Assembly (NCBI GenBank): GCA_020746995.1
Contig: JAGPXD010000006.1
Coordinates: 1,612,001 to 1,676,000 of the forward strand
DNA: 64,000 nucleotides
Direction of reading: 5' to 3'
DNA from: Plectosphaerella cucumerina
Taxonomy: Eukaryota > Ascomycota > Sordariomycetes > Glomerellales > Plectosphaerellaceae
The translations under genes were made by a program, and so were the position numbers. The notes beneath the pieces were generated by a model. The model worked only from the letters and a program-made list of their open reading frames with translations, did no database searches and was not told where the DNA came from. This document shows positions 29,331 to 39,953 of the stretch, piece after piece (positions within the stretch are counted from its first letter, which is position 1; the number at the start of each line of letters is the position of its first letter).

Positions 29331-30018
29331 CGTGATGTTTGTTCGTCGATGTGCTCTCCTCAGCAGCCAAGAGTCTCAGCACTGCAATTAAGAAGTATTT
29401 GGTCAATTGATCGTTTGAATGGTGCCTGGCCCTCACCGCGCGTCAGTTTCATCATCGGGGCTGTGTCGCCGACCGCCAAGCTTCCTCCAGCAAAAGTTCC
29501 CTTCAGCCTCCCCCGGCCAGGCTTCAGCCGTAGATCTCGTACCGCTCTCGTGCTCGCGAGATGTACGATGACCCGCACGCTACGGGGCTAGTGGGGAAGC
29601 CTATTTTTCGCCTAGACTGCACTGCTTCCCCCCCTTTTCCTGTCACGAACAACCCCGAAACTCCAGAATGTCGTTGGCAATGCCCGTCGATGCATCGGCA
29701 ATCCACACGCGTCATGCATGTCCAGCGTTGCTTGCCGATGCCCCAGTGCCGAGTGAAGGATATCGCGGGCATCGCATCTCGGGCGTTGTACGAAGGAGCA
29801 TCATGGCTGGGGTCATTGCTCCCTACACCTGTCCAGTTCGCGATCATCGCACACGCGTCAACCCGACGGCGCGCCTGATGCCGGGTCACAGACTGTGAAC
29901 GAAGTCTGGGCTACAAAGCCAGTTTGTATAAAGTCGAGAGTTTTTTGTCTGATTCGCAGGCTTTGGAACATCGCTGCGCAATCTTCACTCACTCACTCGT
30001 CTCGCATTTACTGTCGCG
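29331..30018. other. divergent intergenic region, no gene recognised
   Basis: This 688-base stretch lies between the UGT gene and the GH78-like remnant. TATAAA-like sequence (GTATAAAGTC) occurs at about 29926-29935. No gene was recognised. Confidence 0.4.
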
Positions 30019-30453
30019 ATGAAGCCTCCCAGTCTCTCATTCTCAGTCCTCCTGCTCCATGCAGCTGCCCTCTCGCAGGCTCTGTCGACCTCTCCCCAGA
30101 ACGATGCCATTCTCTACGCCACAGACGGCCCAGTCACTCTTTCAAGTGACGGCCAGACCCCCGACACCATGGTCCTCGACTTTGGCCAAAGCTACGAGGG
30201 TCACCCGACCTTCGAGGTACTCTCTGCCTCCGGGGACACCTCCCGCTTCGAGGTATCTTTCGGAGAGTCGTCCGCCGCTTTGGGAGGTTACATGGTCTGT
30301 CACCCTTCATAATGAAGTCCGTTCTCTCACTGACAAAATCTCAGAACGATGGCCCACTCCCTTGGCTTGTCCTAAGTTTGAGGCAAGCAGTGGGAAAGAG
30401 CTGTCCACATAGAACCCCAGCTGGAGCTTTGGCAGCGCTTGGCCAGACGTGAT
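30019..30453 (+). pseudogene. 5' remnant of a secreted GH78-like (alpha-L-rhamnosidase) gene
   Basis: A signal peptide of about 22 residues (MKPPSLSFSVLLLHAAALSQA) is followed by 'TMVLDFGQSYEGHPTFEVLSASGDTSRFEVSFGES', the usual beginning of fungal GH78-like rhamnosidases. An intron at 30295-30344 (GTCTGT..CAG) joins to NDGPLP, as expected for the family. After about ten more codons similarity is lost and the frame ends at about 30450. Intact relatives run for 700 residues or more, so over 80% of the gene, including the (alpha/alpha)6 catalytic domain, is missing. A TATA-like box upstream is retained. Confidence 0.6.
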
Positions 30454-30603
30454 CTTTCGGCCGTGACTGTTTTCAGTACCCTGCTGAACGTCACATACGA
30501 TTTAGTTCTGGTCGTAATTCTGCATTTACCCTGACGACGCTCAGGAAAATAAATTTTGGCCTAAGACAGCCTTCTTGGGGAATCATCTCCATACTGGTTG
30601 GAA

Positions 30604-32058
30604 TCAGAGCTCCTGTCGCTGCCGCGGACGAGTCGTGTCATCCTCCGACACATTCGAGTCCGCATCGCCGCGCTTCGCCTCCTCATACTGCACCTGGAAG
30701 TTGGTCGACTTCAAAATCCCATTGTACGTCATAATCTGCTCCTCCGACCCCGTGGGTGAGGTGCCCCGGATCTCTGTCAGGTTGTTCTTCCTTCCGCCCA
30801 GATCCCGCAGTGCGTACGCCGAGGACCGGGGCGCCGTGTTCCGGGACGAGGTCGGCTTGGTCCCGCCAAAGGTCATGTTGCCGTACGACCCTCCCTGCGG
30901 CGTCGTGGCCTGGTCGGACGAGCCGCCAAAGAGCTTGGGGAACCATCGGCTCAGCAGCGGACGGAGGGCGGGCATGGAGCAGCAGATCAGGGCGAGGTTG
31001 ACCTCGACGGCCGTCCAGACGTAGGCGATGTTGTGGTGTCGGACGCGCTCGCCGAGGAAGAGGAGGCGGTACATGTTTACTAGTCGAACTATGGCAACGA
31101 TGGGTACTCTGAAGTGGTGGTGTCAGCTAGGTAGATCCAAGAGATTGTTTCTTGCGTATGTCAACTCACGCGATGCCAATGGCAAAGACGCCGAGGACGG
31201 CCACCTTGGTCGCGTTGGGCATGCGGAGCTGCAGGAAGATCCAAAACGGCACAGCAAGGACGAGGAAGTCGGTCAGGATGTTGATGGCGCTCTGGATTAT
31301 GTGGAATGACGTGTTGATGCACTTTGTGTCGGGGTCGGCGCGTAGGGACGGAGTCCAGTTGGTCCGGATCGGGACGCACTGGAAGAGGGCTGCGAAGAAA
31401 ACGGCGACGGCGTGGCCGATAACGATGCCGATGATGCTCCAGATGACGATGAAGATGCTCTTTTGATGGCCGCCAAGGCGGAGGAGGAAGACGAGGATGG
31501 AGCATTTGACTAGGGCTTGAAGATGTCAGCAGGTTTTTGACAGTCCAGATTGCTAGAGTCATGAGTGACATACCTAGGATGGGATTGTACATCATTTGGT
31601 ACAGGAAGTTAAACCAGAGGCCTGCGTTGGGAGTCCAGTCTTCCGGCACGTCCTGGAAGGGAAGACTTAGTTTGGATTCATCACCAGGTTTGATGCAGTT
31701 TCTTCTTACCTCGTCATGCCAACCGTAATAGTTGAGCTTGAAGAACATGTAGATGCATGTTGTGAGAAGTAATGTCGTAACCTAGAGCTGTTTCTTAGCA
31801 CCTGGCTGCTGTATTCTGGTGCTGCTGGTGCTAGGCACATACCAGTGCAAGACCACAGAGCAAATCATCCACACCAAGCATCCGCATCGTGACGCGGGTG
31901 TAGATGCGCAGCGAAAAGATGATGAGGGCAATCGATGGAAGCGTGAAGATGATGGTAACGGCGGCCGCTTGCAGCGGAGGCGTGGGGATCTTGGTGACGT
32001 CCGGGTACGGCCCTGGGCCGCTCCCGGTGTCTCTCTGGATGAGCATGGCAAAGTCCAT
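30604..32058 (-). CDS. rhodopsin-domain (Pth11-like) fungal integral membrane protein
   Basis: Five exons: 32058-31843, 31781-31710, 31652-31574, 31515-31170 and 31108-30604. The introns of 57-61 nt all have good signals. The product is 405 residues. The start is the ATG at 32058; an in-frame GTG lies just upstream. Seven transmembrane helices occupy residues 30-300 with family signatures: 'RIYTRVTMRMLGVDDLLCGLAL', 'YYGWHDEDVP', 'NFLYQMMYNPILALVKCSILVFLLRLGG' and 'AYVWTAVEVNLALICCSMPALRPLL'. The tail of about 120 residues is hydrophilic, Ser/Thr/Gly-rich and cytosolic. These SAT20/Pth11-like proteins, here without a CFEM domain, are proposed GPCR-like receptors, but function is generally unproven. 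Confidence 0.88.
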
Positions 32059-34096
32059 CGCGATGGCCACCTTGGCGTTGGTGGATGAGGAATGATGGCT
32101 GGCAGAATCTGATCTACGATGCGACCCGTCGAAAATCAGAGACCCGAAAAAAGGGCAGATCGAAGGGAACGAAAGATGGTGGGTACGGGGTGAACGGGAG
32201 GAGTAGGCGGAGGCCCTCTTAATGTGGCTGGGCTGGAGTATCCCTTCTTACTTTGGGTGGTCGTCTCTTGAGTCGATGGCAAATAGAGTTGGTGGGAATT
32301 GCGGCCCAAGAGCTGTCACGGAAAGGGGCTGCGAGCAAGGTGTCGACTGGGGTCATTTCTTGCAGAATTTCTCGTCGAGTCCTTCATCTTTACCAATAAC
32401 TAACTGCATGGCAAGTGCCGGGGTCGTTGAAACAGGCCCTCGGAGAGGATCGAGAGAGGCAATGATGCACGATGCCACCCGCACCCCGGCATACGGTATT
32501 GCCCGCGAGGGACGTGGACATTGCTGAAGACGATGGGGCTCAGTCCGCTCAGAGGGTCTTCCAGGGTCTCGATCTCGTCTCTTTCCTTTGCACCGGATGC
32601 TGGTCGTCCTGAATGATGTTCATTTTTACAAGTCAAGGTCCAGCTGCGAGCACAACAACTCTGCCAACCGCAGCCTCAGAGGCAGGGAACTGCAGAGTCC
32701 CCGAGCCAACGCCTTGTTCCCTGTCGGCTGGTGATCTATGCCATTCTGATACGACTATTGCGCCTGCGCCGCCTACGCCGTAAGCAAAAGAGGGGTTCAG
32801 GCTGCCACTCCGCCGTTGGCGACAGGGGACGAAGCCATCTTCTGCCCCTGAGGTGTCCAGGCCATGCCCGGAACGACCAAGATCATCACAGAGCACTCAT
32901 CCGTTGGCGTCAGAAATTTTGCAGGGCTTGTGTTAGTCTCAGCTTCGGTTCAAAGTTCCTCAATACCCTGGTCCGCCTATCATGACCTCTCGGGTCTCCG
33001 AGTTAATTCCTACCGATGGTGCAGCGACAGCTTGGCCCCTTATCATTCATGCCATGTTCTTCTCTCGTCAGCCGCGGAGATTATTCTGTCACGTCTTGGC
33101 CGCATGACGAGACGCAAGCGCCACGCGAGCAAGATGCAAGATGCAGGAGGGCGATGCCACGGGTCGACTGCAGGGGAGGAAGAAGCCCGGAATAAGACAA
33201 AAGTCCCCCTCGGAGTCGGTCACTCACGCAACGGCAGTCTGCTGCAGAGGGGGGAAACTGCCGGGCCCTGCATTCTGCAATCTACGTGACCCAATTTACC
33301 CTCTGATTTTTTCGATCTCCGCACGATTACCCCCCAGTAAACGTCGGAACAAGGTTAAGGTTCGCCGGACCGGACCTTCAAGTTTCTCCGGCCACTGGTA
33401 GACAACGGGACGCCGGAACGCGCCGTTGCGGTGTGGTACTCCCTCGGTTTATCAATCTCAGACACCTGTCTTGCCGGCCCATCGCTTGCCGTCTGATGAG
33501 TTTAATTCCTTCGCGGAAGAAGCTAGCAGACAGACAGACATTCAACATCCACGATGCAACCTCTCGCTATGTGTTGGCTAAGCGAGACCGACTGTCCGTC
33601 GATCACTTCTACTCTTCGCCCACGGCCGTCGCTCACACCAAGGAACTTAGGGGTCTTTCCACGCAATGCCCAGGGGCCGGCTTCTGCATCCATCGCCTCT
33701 TGTCCAGGGTCTGCCCCCAACTGCCGCCTGTCGACCCCGGTCTGCCGCGAGTCAGTGCCCTTTTTTGCCTCCGCTATCAGCACGCTGATTCCACAGAGTC
33801 ATCACCCACAGGACCATAAGCAAGGGATCGTCATCAGCAACCCAATGGCAACCCTCCAACACCCTCAAGGATACCGCGCGGATCCTCATCTCAGCACGAG
33901 GCGGTCGGAACTTGCGTGCGAGGGCTCCACGTGCGCCGCTGCCAATCTTTGCCGTGACCGGCAATCGAGTTGCATAAGTAGTCATGATGCCGGATGCTTC
34001 ATGTTCGAAAAGAAGCCTGTCTCGGCACGGCCTCTTCACATTCTTTCACCATCCCCCCTGAACAAGACAGGGAAGCCCAGCCGTCTTTTGCAAACA
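32059..34096. other. 2-kb divergent intergenic region
   Basis: No gene was recognised between the membrane-protein gene and the oxidase gene. One CGG-A-CCG core (CCGGACCGG, 33365-33373) occurs, but its flanks differ from the TCGG-N-CCGA sites further right. Confidence 0.45.
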
Positions 34097-36103
34097 ATGC
34101 TTTCCCAGCGGTGGGCCTCTCTCCTGGCCGCGGCATCTGCCGTCCTCGCCCAGACCATCGTGGTCGACAACCACACTGTCGGTGAGTGCCATGTCTTTGA
34201 ACACTGTCTCGATCTGTGTCTCGGATGCTGACTCGCCGTAGAGGCCGACAGCGCCAACGTCGCCCCCGCCATCGCCTATGTCGCCGGTGACCTCCCCGAC
34301 TACCTCGGTGCCCAGCTCACCGAAGACGTCCTCGCCAACCTGACCGATCTCGAGCTGAGCCACATTGAGCTCTTTGGCTTCGATGACGAGTTCACCGAGA
34401 AGCGGTGGGCCCCCAAGTGCAAGACCGCCCCCGGCGACGCCCTCTGGCCCTCCGGCCTCGTCTGGAAGGTCTTCGATCTTCTGACTGGTGGCGCTCTCAT
34501 CAAGACCGTCCCCTACGGCAGCGCCTGCTACCCGGGCGAGCACTATGACGCCGACCTCTGCCGCTTCCTTCTCGACAACTGGAACCAGTCGACCACGCAC
34601 GTCGTCGACCCTACCTCGGTCATGTCCCCCCTCTTCCAGGGCGCCACCTGCCAGCCCGGCGATGCCGCCCTCGGCAAGGAATGCACCCTCGGCGGCTTCC
34701 CCTCCTACTCGGTTAACATCACCAACGTGGCCCAGGTCCAGCTCGCCGTCAACTTTGCGCGCTCCCTGCACCTGCGTCTCGTGGTGCGTAATACGGGCCA
34801 CGACTTTCTTGGCAAGTCCACCGGCGCCGGCAGCCTGTCCCTCTGGACGCACCACCTCCGCTCCATCGAGCTCCTCGAGGAGTACCAGGCCGACGGCGGC
34901 CGCTACACCGGCCCGGCCCTCAAGATGGGCGCCGGCGTGCTCGTCCAGGAGGCCTACGCGTTTGGCGAAGAGGCTGGCCTGACCATCGTCGCCGGCGAGT
35001 GCCGCACTGTGGGCGTGACCGGAGGCTACCTTCAGGGCGGCGGTCACTCTCCTGTCACCAGCCTCTACGGTCTTGGGAGCGACCAGATCCTGAGCGTCGA
35101 TATCGTGACCCCCGACGGCCGCTTTGTGACCGTTTCTGAAACCCATAACCCGGACCTCTTCTGGGCTATCCGCGGCGGCGGCGCGGCTACTTGGGGCGTT
35201 GTTATGTCGATGACCGTGAAGGCGCACCCGAAGCTCATCGTCAGCGGCATGGAGTGGGATACTACCACCGTGGCTATGAACATTACCGACGACACCTTCT
35301 GGAAGGCTATCGAGGCCTATTGGACTAGGTACCCCACCTTCTCCGAGGCCAAGTCGTACGGCTATTGCCGTATGTCCGGCCTCCCCGGCGGCGGTTACGC
35401 CTGGCGCGCCAAGCCTTTTATGGTGCCCGGTATGAAGCTCGACGACTTCAAGGCCCTCGTTCAGCCCCTCCTCGACGACTGGGACGCTCTCGGCGCCCGC
35501 CCTAACATCAAGTTCTTCGAGTACGAGAGCCTCCACGGCGCCTGGAGGAACCACTTCCCCCGTGAGCGCGTCGGTAGCGCCTACGCCCGTACCGCCTCGC
35601 GCCTCCTGCCCCGGAAGAACTGGGAGGACGCCGCCCTGTTGAACACCACCATCCAGACGGTCCGCGGCATCGTCGAGGAGGGCGCCTTCCTCGTGCACTA
35701 CAACATCAACGCCGACGAGCCAGCCAATACGGCCGCGAGCTCTGCTAACCCGGCCTGGCGCGACGTCATGATGTTCAATATCATCGGGTTGATCTGGGAT
35801 GAGACCACCCCCGAGGCCGAGGTCGCCGCCAAGCACCACAAGCTGACCCATGATCTGGCCCAGCGCCTCAAGGACATCAGCCCCGGCGCCGGCGGCTACG
35901 GCAACGAGGGCGACCTGATGGATCCCGAGTGGCAGCAGTCGTTCTTCGGGGCGCACTACGAGAAGCTGCTCAGGATCAAGAAGCAGGTCGACCCCCGGGA
36001 CGTCTTCTGGGCGCCCACTGCTGTTGGTAGTGAGGACTGGTATGTTACGGGCCAGAAGGATTATGTCACCACCCAGAACGGGCGTCTGTGCCGGAGGGAC
36101 TAG
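34097..36103 (+). CDS. BBE-like bicovalent FAD oxidase
   Basis: Two exons: 34097-34181 and 34242-36103, with an intron of 60 nt (GTGAGT..TAG). The product is 648 residues. A signal peptide of about 18 residues (..SAVLAQ) precedes a long N-terminal segment, the FAD_binding_4 domain and a C-terminal BBE domain (DPRDVFWAPTAVGSEDW). His215 in RNTGHDF and Cys282 in GECRTVGVTGG sit where BBE-like oxidases attach FAD through 8alpha-His and 6-S-Cys bonds, so the flavin should be bicovalent. Secretion or vesicle localisation is expected. Such enzymes oxidise sugars, alkaloids or polyketide intermediates in fungal clusters. It lies 1 kb left of the FAH-like gene; membership in that block is inferred from position only. 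Confidence 0.87.
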
Positions 36104-36320
36104 GGAGTATAATACATGAGGAAGCATGTAGTTGTGCCGACTGTTGACAATCTTGAAGAGAACTCAGGTCTTATATTCACCTCTAAGAGGCTTAACAGCA
36201 CGACTTTTATGCTAGAGGAACATAACAGATAGCATTTTAACAGAGCAAAATTACATTCAGCACTCCTAAAACTCTTCCTCGGTACTACTACTCTGAGGGT
36301 TATCCGGAGGAAGACATAAG

Positions 36321-36360
36321 TGAGCATAGGTGAGTGTGGGTAAGCGCGGGTGAGTGTGGG
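36321..36360. repeat. 10-bp minisatellite, 4 copies
   Basis: Four tandem units, TGAGCATAGG, TGAGTGTGGG, TAAGCGCGGG and TGAGTGTGGG (consensus TGAGTGTGGG), seen directly after the oxidase gene. Confidence 0.75.
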
Positions 36361-36880
36361 TTTCTTGAGCTCTGCCTCCTCCTGCTGTCAAGAAGCAGTT
36401 TTCTGACGGGCATAATGCAGGCTCGGCAACCCGCTTCAACCACCTTCATGCTGGTACCAAGAAACACGGGCAGATCATGACTCTCCAAAGACGCTGCGCA
36501 CATCATGGCCAGCCTTGAGGTGGCTCAAAATTCCCTGGAGGCTGGAGTGTAAGGTAGGCCCCCGTAGTGCCCAGACCTGTGACCGACCTTACCTGACTTG
36601 AGTGCGTATCTAGATTCTGTTCCATCTTCAGACGCATGGGCGCAGAGGCCATTGCCGCTGTTGCAAGGCCGCTAGGAACTCAACGTCCGGTGGCGCCATC
36701 GGATATGCTCCCGGGGCAACTACAGCGGTCCTTCCGCGCAACATGAGTTCTAGGTACGTTGAAAGGCATCCACCAGTTACTAGCGAGTGAACCAAGGTAT
36801 GCAACAGAAGACATCAGAGAACTTTTCTAAAGAGCAAGGACCCCGAATGCCGGTGATAGTTTATAAGTTCTACTCAACCT

Positions 36881-36910
36881 TAGTTCGGCCCTTCGTGTCG
36901 GGCCGAACTA
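36881..36910. repeat. perfect 11-bp inverted repeat
   Basis: TAGTTCGGCCC (36881-36891) and GGGCCGAACTA (36900-36910) pair perfectly around an 8-base loop. The right arm overlaps the TCGG-G-CCGA palindrome. Confidence 0.75.
36898..36906. promoter_or_regulatory. TCGG-N-CCGA palindrome upstream of FAH-like gene
   Basis: TCGGGCCGA lies 200 bp before the ATG at 37106. CGG-N1-CCG is a plausible inverted CGG-triplet site for a Zn2Cys6 dimer. The same 9-mer pattern is found in the cupin/regulator and hydrolase promoters. Confidence 0.5.
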
Positions 36911-36936
36911 CAAACGCCAGCCCGCACGAAACACCC

Positions 36937-36973
36937 GAGTCCGTCAGCTCGGGCCGGAGTGAAGGCCGGACTC
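36937..36973. repeat. 7-bp inverted repeat
   Basis: GAGTCCG (36937-36943) and CGGACTC (36967-36973) flank a GC-rich loop, 130 bp before the FAH-like start. Confidence 0.5.
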
Positions 36974-37105
36974 CCGATAAAAAGGAGTTATTATCTATTT
37001 TGCGCTCTTTGCATGTGATTGGGAGTATGTGCTTATGATCATTGATGCCAATTTCAGAGACTCACTCAATTCCACCTTCGGCTACATTTGTTCGGCTCAG
37101 CTATC

Positions 37106-38709
37106 ATGGTGTCGTTTCCCTTTCCTATCCCGGCTGCCTCCCCATTCCCAGTATCCAATATTCCTTTTGGGATATTCAGCACCAGGAACAACGTACGCAA
37201 TCTCATGTTTCTTGACATGGCCTTCTTTCTCTTCGAGAATTGCGCGGCCTAGCGGCTAACCTATTCCTCATAGCCCCGGCCCCGGCCAGGCGTCGCCCTG
37301 GGTGACTTCATTCTAGATATTCAGGCCTTGTTCCAGCATGGACTACAGGCTGATGAGTCAGTCAAATACGCACTTTCGAGTGTAAGGCTTTTACAACGCG
37401 CCCCCGCTGGACTGCCGCGACTTAATGACGCTGCTGGGACAGTCCACCCTCAATGATTTTGCAGCGCTCCCGCATGATTTGCGTCGCCAGTTCCGCAAGG
37501 AAATTCAACTCTTGATTCGGAATGATACTTCCTTGCTCTATGCCGCGCCCGGAGATGTCGCCGACGTGTGGGCAGTGCCGAGAGATGATGCGGAAATGCA
37601 CTTGCCGATGAAGATCGGCAACTTCACCGACTTCATGTGCGCTCTCGAACATGTCCAAACTGTAAGTTTGAGATACCCAGATCGTCATTTTTTCTCTGAC
37701 GGTTGCCGGCATCTAACTTTTATCATCTCAGACCGGCAGGCTGGCGGGCTACGGACAAGTTCCTGCCAACTTCTTCAGCATGCCGCTGGCATACAACGGA
37801 AGAGCATCATCCGTCATTGTCAGCGGCGTCGACGTCTCCCGGCCCAATGGCATTTTGAACGTCGATCAAGGCGGGTGCCAATACGCTGCAAGCAAGAAAC
37901 TTGACTACGAGGTAGAGATGGGCATGTTCGTATCCCAGCCTGTTTCGCACGGCAATGCGGTCGCCGCATCGGTCGCACGGAATCACATCTTCGGATTTGT
38001 GCTTCTGAACGACTGGAGCGCGCGCGATGTCCAGTTCAATGAGATGATGCCCCTGGGCCCGTTCAACGGCAAGGCTTTCGCCACGAGCATCTCGCCTTGG
38101 GTCGTCACGTTGGACGCACTCGAAGACACCGGTGCTCTGGTCCCGTCGGCCCCTGGTGGCGATGTGACTGGGGGAAGTAACACAAACAACAAGTTTTTGG
38201 AATGTTCGGACGATCTGTCAGTGCGAGTTACCTCGTACATTTCTCGTAAGTACTGGCCCCAGGCACAGCCGATGGAATTGCGCAATGAAGCAATGCCAAG
38301 TTGCTAAAGCACCACCTTTTTTGCAGGAAATGACGGCAAGTCCAGAGAGCTCCTCGCACAATCCGATCTGAAGCACCTGTACTGGTCTCCTTTTCAGATG
38401 CTTGCGCATCATAGCAGCTCTGGATGTGGACTGCTCACGGGCGACTTGCTGGGCACGGGAACCCTGTCGTCGACGGCGGAGCAGGCTGCCGAGCTTGGAC
38501 AGGGCTTCGAAGGCAAAAGATCTGGGTGCTTGCATGAGTTGGTCCTCGCGGGTACGCGACCTCTGAAATTGGGGGACGGATCCGTCTTGACCTGGTTGGA
38601 AGACGGCGACACAGTCATCTTGGAGGGCTGGGCTGGATCGGCTGATAAGGCCATTGGGTTTGGTGAGCTCGTGAACCAGATCACACCGGTCAAGGAGTTG
38701 CCGCAGTAG
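37106..38709 (+). CDS. fumarylacetoacetase-like hydrolase with His-to-Asn change
   Basis: Five exons: 37106-37192, 37274-37381, 37443-37661, 37732-38245 and 38327-38709. The introns are 81, 61, 70 and 81 nt and the frame holds throughout. The product is 436 residues. It has the small FAH N-domain (NIPFGIFSTRNN..GVALGDFILD) and the mixed-beta-roll C-domain. Metal ligands are present: Asp128 (FTDF), Glu198/Glu200 (DYEVEMG) and Asp232 (LLNDWSARD). Also kept are Arg236, the GKAFATSISPWV lysine region and Glu380 in HELVLAG. The catalytic His of family GYHGRASS is Asn160 (AYNGRASS). Fumarylacetoacetase splits 4-fumarylacetoacetate at the end of tyrosine breakdown. This one is likely a diverged paralogue with another or reduced activity, in a small cluster. 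Confidence 0.88.
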
Positions 38710-38912
38710 GTCGGAGATGTCAAGCATGCTTTGAGGGATCGAGATGTTCAGCTTGGACTACCTAGCAGAGACCAGGTACCAGACAATGCAGTGTACACTT
38801 GTTACATGTGCCGCAAGTGGCAGCCAGATGGGATGATGAATGCAAGTATGAGATCTATATTATTCGATTTCCATACTCTCATCACCATTCAATAAAATCT
38901 GTGCATGTTCTC

Positions 38913-39491
38913 CTAGTGAGATGCAGGAACTCCCATGCCGCCCTTCTCCTCTGCAAGTGGTAGCCCGCCGATGAGCAAGGGCTCTGCGTGGTACAAGACA
39001 AAAACAATTCGGGCCCAAACGTCTGTGTTATTCAGCCACTGGTGCGACGTGCCTCGCTGGATCACAAGGTCGCCGGGGCGAACGATGCGGGACTCGCCCG
39101 AGTCCAAAAGACACTCGAGCTCCCCGGCGATGACGATGCCGTAATCCAAGCTGACGGTTCGGTGCATCGGGGACCTGGACTTTGGTGGGATGTCGCAGTA
39201 TCGAAGGACGGTGCCACCGTGCCTGACGAGGCCCGTCTTTTGTTTGTTTGCGTACGTCTCCTTAAAGGCGGCGAGGTCCTTCTCGTCCGTCATGTTGATG
39301 GGGAGTCCCTCGGTCGTGTATCCCAGTTCAAAGTGTCCGGAGTGACCCTCAGCCGTATTGATAGTCCACCACTGCATGGCCTCAGGGAGGCCCCTGCTGT
39401 AGACAGAGTTCCCCGAGGCATCGTGGGTGGTGACGTGTCTCTTTATCTCCGGGAGAGGGTTTGCCTCGAGACTGTTGCTTGTGGTGGCCAT
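38913..39491 (-). CDS. small cupin-domain protein
   Basis: A 192-residue intronless protein from the ATG at 39491. An upstream in-frame Met exists, but the family-like start MATTSNS fits better. A single cupin barrel is seen: 'RSPMHRTVSLDYGIVIAGELECLLDSGE' as the first motif, with one His, and 'RPGDLVIQRGTSHQWLNNTD' as the second. The N-terminal 90 residues add beta strands. Proteins of this cupin_2 type occur in fungal metabolite clusters as isomerases, cyclases or accessory proteins. Metal binding looks incomplete because the first motif lacks the usual H-x-H pair. It is divergent from the Zn2Cys6 gene, with a 462-bp shared promoter that has two identical palindromes, and convergent with the FAH-like gene. 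Confidence 0.85.
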   Translation of the reverse strand: MATTSNSLEANPLPEIKRHVTTHDASGNSVYSRGLPEAMQWWTINTAEGHSGHFELGYTTEGLPINMTDEKDLAAFKETYANKQKTGLVRHGGTVLRYCDIPPKSRSPMHRTVSLDYGIVIAGELECLLDSGESRIVRPGDLVIQRGTSHQWLNNTDVWARIVFVLYHAEPLLIGGLPLAEEKGGMGVPASH

Positions 39492-39727
39492 GATCAATGG
39501 TTGTGGAAGATTTAGCCTGTGGTGAAGGAGTGAAGCGAGAGCTCGATGTTGTTGGTTGAGAGACCAAGGCAAGTGACTACGGCCTAATCTTGCTCCCTGG
39601 AAGATGACTGCATTTTAAGACGCATCCTTAAGTGGTCCCCGGGCACTCGCACACGCGCAATGCGATGCGGCGTACCGAATCAGACCGAATCGGAGTTCTT
39701 CTGGAGGAAGGGCGACTAACTCGCCAC

Positions 39728-39736
39728 TCGGACCGA
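39728..39736. promoter_or_regulatory. TCGG-N-CCGA palindrome
   Basis: TCGGACCGA, in the bidirectional cupin/regulator promoter, is identical (with one more shared base, A) to the copy at 39891. Confidence 0.5.
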
Positions 39737-39890
39737 AGGCGAGCTCACAGAATCGGTTTGAGCCTTTCCTAGCTGGGATGGTGCGAGCCAGACCCCGCGC
39801 GCCATCAAATCGAGGTAAACTGAGGCCCTGTGCGGGGCGACCGGAATCTTCGGAAGTCCGGGGGATTCATCGATTTGTCCTCACAACTGG

Positions 39891-39899
39891 TCGGACCGA
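39891..39899. promoter_or_regulatory. TCGG-N-CCGA palindrome
   Basis: The second identical TCGGACCGA in the bidirectional promoter, 55 bp before the regulator's ATG. Confidence 0.5.
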
Positions 39900-39953
39900 A
39901 CCACCGCCCAGGCCCTCGGCGTCCCCGACCCGACACAACGCATAACACTGGCG

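Larger units (their letters stand above)
36104..37105. other. intergenic, lower GC, hairpins and tandem repeat
   Basis: No gene was recognised. Contents are a 10-bp tandem repeat (36321-36360), two inverted repeats (36881-36910 and 36937-36973) and one TCGG-G-CCGA site (36898-36906) upstream of the FAH-like gene. The sequence is more A+T-rich than its flanks. Confidence 0.5.
39492..39953. promoter_or_regulatory. bidirectional promoter, cupin / Zn2Cys6 gene
   Basis: This 462-bp stretch lies between two divergent start codons. It contains TCGGACCGA at 39728-39736 and 39891-39899, plus CCGAATCGG at 39685-39693 and other TCGG/CCGA half sites. The density of CGG half sites suggests autoregulation by the zinc-cluster protein. 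Confidence 0.55.

Noticed and set aside
31161..31748. Unspliced 195-codon reading of the rhodopsin-like gene
   Set aside because: It reads through two introns. The spliced model restores the family motifs YYGWHDEDVP and NPILALVKCS.
34046..36127. 693-codon minus-strand ORF opposite the BBE-like oxidase
   Set aside because: It is a shadow of the oxidase gene caused by codon bias. The plus strand has signal peptide, FAD motifs and a proper intron.
37370..37445. Apparent frameshift in the FAH-like gene after YALSS
   Set aside because: GTAAGG at 37382 and CAG ending at 37442 define a 61-nt intron that restores the frame exactly (..ALSS|STLNDFAALP). The open frame read through it is intronic.
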